A stretch of 64,000 nucleotides of DNA from Pseudomonas gingeri (GTDB lineage Bacteria > Pseudomonadota > Gammaproteobacteria > Pseudomonadales > Pseudomonadaceae), in assembly GCF_013385425.1 (NCBI RefSeq), contig NZ_JACAQA010000009.1, positions 103,750 through 167,749 on the forward strand, given 5' to 3'. Made by a program: the position numbers and the translations under genes. Below the pieces are notes generated by a model. That model made no database searches, was not told the DNA's origin, and was given only the letters and a program-made list of their open reading frames with translations. Shown here piece after piece: positions 59,198-64,000 of the stretch. Numbering within the stretch: position 1 is the first letter of the stretch; the number at the start of each line of letters is the position of its first letter.

Positions 59198-59745
59198 ACT
59201 CTCGTGTCCGCGTGGTTTTACGGCGTTGTTGCGTCGCGCTTGTCCTGTTTTCAGCCCCCGCCGGGGCCAATGACTGCACGCTGTCGCTGAGCCAGTCGCA
59301 GATCGAACTGGGTGCACTGCGCCCGGGAGCTTTGGCAATGGCGCCCGGCCAGCCTGACCTGTTCCTCGGGACCCGGCGGCTGAGCCTGAATATTGCCTGT
59401 CCCTGGCCGACCTCGATGGTGTTGCGGTTCGATGGGCCGGCGGCGGGGCCACAGGCCTTTCGTTTTGATCGCCAGGGGCGTTTCACGGTCGGCCTGAGCA
59501 ATGCCCGGCTCGACGGCAAGCCGGTGACCCTGGCCTCGGCGCGGCGTCCGGCCGAGGCCTCTGCCAGCCACCTGATGGCGCCGGGCCAGAGCCTGGTGGT
59601 GCTGGCCCGGGACCTGCCGGCCAAGGGGCGGTTTTTCTCGGCGCAGGTCAAGATCGACACGCACCTGCCGGTCAGCGCGACCCGGGTACGCGACGAGACA
59701 TCGGTCGAAGGTCGCGGACGTTTCGAACTGCTGCCGGGCGAATAA
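59194..59745 (+). CDS. Minor fimbrial subunit or tip protein
   Basis: A 183-aa exported protein (signal peptide ending APAGAND). It has a short pilin-like pattern: DCTLSLSQSQIELGALRPG, LNIACPWPTSM. It starts by overlapping the usher stop (ATGA). I infer a minor subunit or tip adhesin of the fibre built by the three genes before. The last gene of the operon; the next gene is convergent 4 bp away. Confidence 0.75.
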   Translation: MNSRVRVVLRRCCVALVLFSAPAGANDCTLSLSQSQIELGALRPGALAMAPGQPDLFLGTRRLSLNIACPWPTSMVLRFDGPAAGPQAFRFDRQGRFTVGLSNARLDGKPVTLASARRPAEASASHLMAPGQSLVVLARDLPAKGRFFSAQVKIDTHLPVSATRVRDETSVEGRGRFELLPGE

Positions 59746-59749
59746 CCAT

Positions 59750-60487
59750 TCAGGCCGGCTGTTCCACGCTGCCGATAAAATTCGCCAGCTCCGGCGTCTG
59801 CGGATGGGCGAAGAGGATCTTGGGATCGCCCACTTCATGCACCTTGCCCTGGTGCATGAACACCAGCTTGTCGCCGACTTCCCGAGCGAAGCGCATTTCG
59901 TGGGTGACCATGATCAGGGTCATGCCCTCCTTCGCCAACTGGCGGACCACGCTGAGCACTTCATTGACCAGTTCCGGGTCCAGGGCCGAGGTGATCTCGT
60001 CGCACAGCAAGACCTTGGGCGACATCGCCAGGGCCCGGGCAATCGCCACGCGCTGCTGCTGGCCGCCGGAGAGACGATCCGGGAAGGCGTCGAACTTTTC
60101 CCCCAGGCCGACCCGTTCGAGCATCTGCCGCGCCAGCTCGGCGGCCTTGGCCTTGGGCATTTTCTGCACCACCTGGGGGGCGAGCATGACGTTTTCGCCG
60201 ACGCTCAGGTGCGGGAACAGGTTGAACTGCTGGAACACCATGCCGACCGTTTGCCGCAGGCTGCGCAAATCGGCGCGGGCGGCGTCCAGGTAGTGACCGT
60301 CGACCTCGATCACCCCGTCGTTGATCGACTCCAGGCCGTTGAGGGTGCGCAGCAGGGTACTTTTGCCCGAGCCGCTGCGACCGATGATCGCCACCACCTG
60401 GCCTTCCTCGACGCTGAGGTCGATGCCTTTGAGCACGTGGTGATCGCCGTAATACTTATGCAGGGCAGAAACTCTAAGAAGCGGCAT
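59750..60487 (-). CDS. Polar amino-acid ABC transporter ATPase
   Basis: A 245-aa protein. Walker A GRSGSGKSTLL, Q-loop MVFQQFNLFPHLSV, signature LSGGQQQRVAIA, Walker B VLLCDEITSALDPE, H-loop VTHEM. It is of the GlnQ/HisP class. ATG 60487 fits the family. Last gene of a four-gene operon (binding protein, two permeases, ATPase). Confidence 0.93.
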   Translation of the reverse strand: MPLLRVSALHKYYGDHHVLKGIDLSVEEGQVVAIIGRSGSGKSTLLRTLNGLESINDGVIEVDGHYLDAARADLRSLRQTVGMVFQQFNLFPHLSVGENVMLAPQVVQKMPKAKAAELARQMLERVGLGEKFDAFPDRLSGGQQQRVAIARALAMSPKVLLCDEITSALDPELVNEVLSVVRQLAKEGMTLIMVTHEMRFAREVGDKLVFMHQGKVHEVGDPKILFAHPQTPELANFIGSVEQPA

Positions 60488-61121
60488 GCAGTCTCCTTTC
60501 CAGGTAGCGCGCACTGAGGGACAGGGGGTAGCACAGGGCGAAATATCCGAGGGCTACCAGGCCATAGATCGTGAAGGGTTCGAAGGTGGCGTTGGCGAGC
60601 ATGCCGCCGGTCTTGGTCAGTTCGGTGAAACCGATGATCGAGGTCACGGCGGTGCCCTTGATCACCTGCACCGAAAACCCCACGGTCGGCGCCACGGCAA
60701 TGCGCAACGCCTGCGGCAGGATCACATGGCGCAGTTGTTCATACGGGGTGAGCGCCAGGCTCGCCGAGGCCTCCCACTGGCCGCCCGGAATCGACTCGAC
60801 GCAGCCGCGCCAGATCTCCGCCAGGTAGGCGCTGGTGAACAGCGTCAGGGCGATGGCCGCCGCCAGCCAAGGCGAGATGTCCACCCCGAGCAAGGCCACG
60901 CCGAAAAACACCATGAACAGTTGCATCAGCAGCGGGGTGCCCTGGAACAGCTCGATATAGGCCCGGGCGAAACCCCGGGCAAAGCCGTTGTCGCTGATGC
61001 GCAGGACCATCACCAGCAGCCCGATCAGCCCGCCGCCGACAAAGGCCGTCAGTGACAGGGCGACGGTCCATTGCAGGCCCGCCAGCAGATTGTTGAGGAT
61101 GTCCCAGAAGGTGAAATCCAT
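60474..61121 (-). CDS. Polar amino-acid ABC transporter permease 2
   Basis: A 215-aa protein with about five membrane helices. The EAA loop reads EASASLALTPYEQLRHVILP. Family HisMQ-type. It starts at ATG 61121, overlapping the stop of permease 1, and its end overlaps the ATPase start by 14 bp. Confidence 0.9.
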   Translation of the reverse strand: MDFTFWDILNNLLAGLQWTVALSLTAFVGGGLIGLLVMVLRISDNGFARGFARAYIELFQGTPLLMQLFMVFFGVALLGVDISPWLAAAIALTLFTSAYLAEIWRGCVESIPGGQWEASASLALTPYEQLRHVILPQALRIAVAPTVGFSVQVIKGTAVTSIIGFTELTKTGGMLANATFEPFTIYGLVALGYFALCYPLSLSARYLERRLHAAS

Positions 61122-61786
61122 CAGCGGTTCCTCGCGATGTAGCGGCGTCCCAGCCAGTTCAGCAACTGGCGGATCAGCAATGCCATGACCAGGTAGATCA
61201 GGGTGGTCAGGGTGTAGGTTTCGAAGGCGCGGAAGTTGCGGGACTGGATGAAGTTGGCGGCGAAGCTCAGCTCCTCGGTGGCGATCTGCGAGCAGACCGC
61301 CGAGCCGAGCATGACAATGATGATCTGGCTGCTCAGGGCCGGCCAGACCTTGCCCAGCGCCGGTAGCAGGACCACATGGCGAAAGGCTTCGAAGCGGGTC
61401 ATGGCCAGCGCCGCGGCGGCTTCCAGTTGTCCGCGCGGGATCGCCTGGATACCAGCACGGATAATCTCCGTGGAATAGGCGCCGAGGTTGATCACCATCG
61501 CCAGTACCGCCGCCTGCCACTCGGAAATCTGCAGGCCGAGGGATGGCAGGCCGAAGAAAATGAAAAACAGCTGCACCAGGAACGGCGTGTTGCGGATCAA
61601 CTCGACGTAGACGCCGAAGATCGCCGCGAAGGGGCGGATCTGCCAGGCCCTGACCACCGCCCCGACAATGCCCAGGCTGACCCCGAGCAAGGTGCCGATG
61701 GCGGTCAGCTCCAGGGTGAACAGGGCGCCGCGCAACAGCAGGTCGGCGTTGTGCAGCACCGGCAGGAAGTCGAACTGATAAGCCAT
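61121..61786 (-). CDS. Polar amino-acid ABC transporter permease 1
   Basis: A 221-aa protein with membrane helices and the EAA loop EAAAALAMTRFEAFRHVVLL. LFTLELTAIGTLLGVSLGIV is the family N-terminal pattern. ATG 61786 (MAYQFDF) is chosen. It forms the channel with permease 2. Confidence 0.9.
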   Translation of the reverse strand: MAYQFDFLPVLHNADLLLRGALFTLELTAIGTLLGVSLGIVGAVVRAWQIRPFAAIFGVYVELIRNTPFLVQLFFIFFGLPSLGLQISEWQAAVLAMVINLGAYSTEIIRAGIQAIPRGQLEAAAALAMTRFEAFRHVVLLPALGKVWPALSSQIIIVMLGSAVCSQIATEELSFAANFIQSRNFRAFETYTLTTLIYLVMALLIRQLLNWLGRRYIARNR

Positions 61787-61810
61787 GGGGCGGACCTCAG
61801 GCAAGCGCGA

Positions 61811-62596
61811 TCAGAGATCGGCTGGAAGCGGTTGCTTGAGCCACAGCTGGGCGTTCTTCTCCAGGCTGCCGTCGGCCTTGGCCGTGGCGAGGATCTGGTT
61901 CACTTTTTCCAGCAGCGCCGGTTCGTTCTTGTTCACGCCGACGTAGACCGGCGAGTCCTTGAGCTTGACCTTCAGGGCCGGAATGCGTTTCGGGTTGCGT
62001 TCGGCGATGGCGACCATCACCACGTTGCCGCTGGCGATCAGGTCGACCTGCTTGGCCAGGTACGCGGCGATAGTGGTGTTGTTGTCCTCGAAGCGCTTGA
62101 TGGTCACGCCTTCGGGGGCCACGGCGGTCAGCTCGATGTCCTCGATGGCGCCACGGGTGACACTGATGGTCTTGCCCTTGAGATCGGCCAGGCCGTTGAT
62201 CGGCGCGTCCGGCGGACCGAACACCGCGAGGTAGAAGGGCGCATAGGCCCGGGAAAAGTCGATGACCTTCTCCCGCTCCGGGTTCTTGCCGAGGCTGGAA
62301 ATCACCAGGTCGACCTTGCCGGTGGTGAGGAACGGAATGCGATTGGTGCTGTTGACCGGGGTCAGTTCCAGCTTGACCTTGAGTTGTTCGGCCAGCAGCT
62401 TCGCGGTGTCGATGTCCAGGCCACGGGGTTTCATGTCCGGGCCCACCGAGCCGAACGGCGGGAAGTCCTGGGGCACGGCGACCTTGAGGGTGCCACGGGC
62501 GATAATGTCGTCCAGGCCATTGGCGTGGGCGGGGGCCTGGCTCAGCATCAGGCTGGCCAGCAAGGCAGTGAGCAGGGCGCTGCGGCGTTTGGTCAT
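61811..62596 (-). CDS. Amino-acid ABC transporter substrate-binding protein
   Basis: A 261-aa family-3 binding protein. Signal peptide MTKRRSALLTALLASLMLSQ and cleavage near AHANG. RGTLKVAVPQDFPPFGSVGP, GLDIDTAKLLAEQL and KVIDFSRAYAPFYLAVF are family marks. The ligand is a polar amino acid or related compound, not readable further. First gene of the operon; divergent from the FadR-type regulator. Confidence 0.92.
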   Translation of the reverse strand: MTKRRSALLTALLASLMLSQAPAHANGLDDIIARGTLKVAVPQDFPPFGSVGPDMKPRGLDIDTAKLLAEQLKVKLELTPVNSTNRIPFLTTGKVDLVISSLGKNPEREKVIDFSRAYAPFYLAVFGPPDAPINGLADLKGKTISVTRGAIEDIELTAVAPEGVTIKRFEDNNTTIAAYLAKQVDLIASGNVVMVAIAERNPKRIPALKVKLKDSPVYVGVNKNEPALLEKVNQILATAKADGSLEKNAQLWLKQPLPADL

Positions 62597-62847
62597 GGCA
62601 ACTCTCCGAATCCAGAAGGCAATCTCTGTCCGGGGCAGTGCACAGCCCATGCCACACTTGCCCCAAGCCGTGCCCCCGCTGCTGTGGCAGGGTTTTTCAT
62701 GGTCTTACTGGTCTGAACAGTTGCGGGGCTTTCGCACCCTTATCGAGCATGGGTTCGCGGCGTTGAACCAGCGCTGGGCGTGACTTGCCGGATCTTGCCA
62801 ATAGCTTTACAACTAGCGCTTTCCCGGACTGACAGCTGAAAAAAACG

Positions 62848-63549
62848 ATGAATTCGATCTCCCGCGCCGTCCCGGAAGTGGCGCTGCAAGCTATTCGCAA
62901 ACTGATTGCCGACGAGGGTTTCGGCCCGGGGGACGTGCTGCCTTCGCAGCGCGACCTGGCGCTGCGCCTGGGGGTGAGCCGGGCGTCGCTGCGCGAGGCA
63001 TTGTCGTCCCTGAGTGCCCTGGGAGTGATCAGCGTGCAACCGGGCAAGGGCGTCTTCGTGCAGGCGCCGGTGGAGTTGGCGCCTGCGGCCGGTGGCCTGG
63101 CCTGGCCGTTCGCGGCCCAGGCCTCGGCGGAGGATATCTTCCAGTTGCGCTATGCCCTGGAGGGTTTTGCCGCCGGCCTGGCGGCGGTGACCTTGACCGC
63201 CGATGAGCTGGATGCCTTGCAGGACAACGTCGAGGCCTTGCGGCTGGAGCTCAAGGCCGGGGATTTCGAGGCGGCCGCGCGGCTGGATTTCGATTTTCAC
63301 CGACGCATCCTGCTGGCCAGCGGTAACCAGGCCATGGCCGGTATCCTCAGTGCCAGCGCCGAGCTGTTCCTGGAAAGCCAGAAACTGCCGTTCATCCGGG
63401 CGGAGCGGGCCATGGAAACCTGGCAGGAGCACCGCAAGATCCTCCGCGCCTTGGCGCGTCGCGCCTCGGGGCCGGCACAAAAGGCAATGCAGGAACATGT
63501 GCGCAATGCCGCCCTGCGCACCGGTATTGCCTTCGTCACGCCCGGCTGA
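62848..63549 (+). CDS. FadR-subfamily GntR transcription regulator
   Basis: A 233-aa protein. The N-terminal winged helix (PSQRDLALRLGVSRASLREA, LSALGVISVQPGKGVFV) and a C-terminal FCD domain (LRYALEGFAAGLAAVTLTAD, AARLDFDFHRRILLASGNQA) with metal-binding-type His/Asp. It is divergent from the transporter operon (251 bp), which it likely regulates in response to the transported compound. Confidence 0.9.
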   Translation: MNSISRAVPEVALQAIRKLIADEGFGPGDVLPSQRDLALRLGVSRASLREALSSLSALGVISVQPGKGVFVQAPVELAPAAGGLAWPFAAQASAEDIFQLRYALEGFAAGLAAVTLTADELDALQDNVEALRLELKAGDFEAAARLDFDFHRRILLASGNQAMAGILSASAELFLESQKLPFIRAERAMETWQEHRKILRALARRASGPAQKAMQEHVRNAALRTGIAFVTPG

Positions 63550-63698
63550 CCGTTGGTATTTGTGTGCGGGGGCCGTATTGGCTATACCCAAACTGATCAT
63601 TTGTCATAGTTAGACTCAATCAACTGCGGCTTCCTGTACGTAGGAAGGACGGCTATGATGGGCAACGTTTTTTTTGGCTTACAAATCCGGAGACTTCC

Positions 63699-64000
63699 AT
63701 GAGCAGCGATCTGATCAAACACGTTAGCGACGCTAGCTTCGACGCTGATGTACTCAAGGCCGAGGGCGCTGTACTGGTCGACTACTGGGCTGAATGGTGC
63801 GGTCCCTGCAAGATGATCGCCCCTGTGCTGGACGAAGTTGCCGAGACCTACAAAGGCAAGCTGACTATCGCCAAGCTGAACATCGATGAAAACCAGGAAA
63901 CCCCGGCCAAGCACGGCGTGCGTGGTATCCCGACCCTGATGCTGTTCAAGAACGGCGAGATTGCCGCGACCAAGGTCGGCGCACTGTCCAAGTCGCAACT
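63699..64000 (+). CDS. trxA: TrxA thioredoxin 1, 3' end outside window
   Basis: The first 100 codons are visible. The active site is [13 protein letters not shown] (Cys34 and Cys37), and the cis-Pro is in [13 protein letters not shown]. TrxA reduces protein disulfides in the cytoplasm. AATCCGGAGA precedes ATG 63699. In Pseudomonas rho normally follows; that lies past the window edge. Confidence 0.96.
   Translation, partial: MSSDLIKHVSDASFDADVLKAEGAVLVDYWAEWCGPCKMIAPVLDEVAETYKGKLTIAKLNIDENQETPAKHGVRGIPTLMLFKNGEIAATKVGALSKSQ

Overview
The window is chromosomal DNA of a Pseudomonas, most likely from the P. fluorescens complex. The evidence is the high-GC coding style and the conserved gene order known from this genus (comM, ubiK, glnK-amtB, yjbQ, sutA, xerC-dapF-lysA, cyaY, rnk, cyaA, argH, algZ-algR-hemCDXY, dsbB, algQ, algP, hemB-ppk-ppx, trxA). 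REPIN-type repeats of the kind common in P. fluorescens are also present. No rRNA, tRNA or CRISPR array was seen.

Region 1 (1-6411) is the end of an integrated mobile island that has cut the competence helicase gene comM (yifB) in two. The comM reading frame stops matching at about 6411. Four tightly overlapping genes on the minus strand follow: three tyrosine-recombinase-family proteins (426, 571 and 681 aa) and a small helix-turn-helix/coiled-coil protein (145 aa). The layout recalls Tn554-type tnpABC and Gamma-Mobile-Trio recombinase modules. The first cargo gene (1-693, cut by the window edge) is unrecognised. The rest of the island and the other half of comM lie to the left, outside the window.

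Region 2 (7459-12290) is an accessory patch between comM and ubiK. It carries a 'mobile mystery' pair (MmpA regulator and MmpB Fic protein) under an array of five evenly spaced palindromes, and a Bro-N antirepressor-like gene with a phage-like leader. It also carries three antitoxin-type regulators without visible toxins, a lipoprotein, and a 39-bp direct repeat that brackets the Mmp/Bro module.

Region 3 (12290-54779) is core genome. It covers nitrogen regulation (glnK-amtB behind a probable sigma-54 promoter), stringent or slow-growth transcription (sutA, rnk, algQ), lysine and cell-wall precursor synthesis (dapF-lysA), iron handling (cyaY, an FTR1-type permease), cAMP synthesis (cyaA), arginine (argH), the AlgZR two-component system, haem synthesis (hemCDXY, hemB), disulfide formation (dsbB) and polyphosphate metabolism (ppk and ppx, convergent). 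It also has a five-gene envelope-lipoprotein cluster with LpoB and two paralogous COG3014 proteins.

Region 4 (54780-63698) lies between ppx and trxA, which are adjacent in P. aeruginosa. It holds a four-gene chaperone-usher fimbrial operon and a four-gene polar amino-acid ABC transporter with a divergent FadR-type regulator. The window ends inside trxA.

Limits: calls rest on reading the translated sequence against remembered family features. No database search was run.
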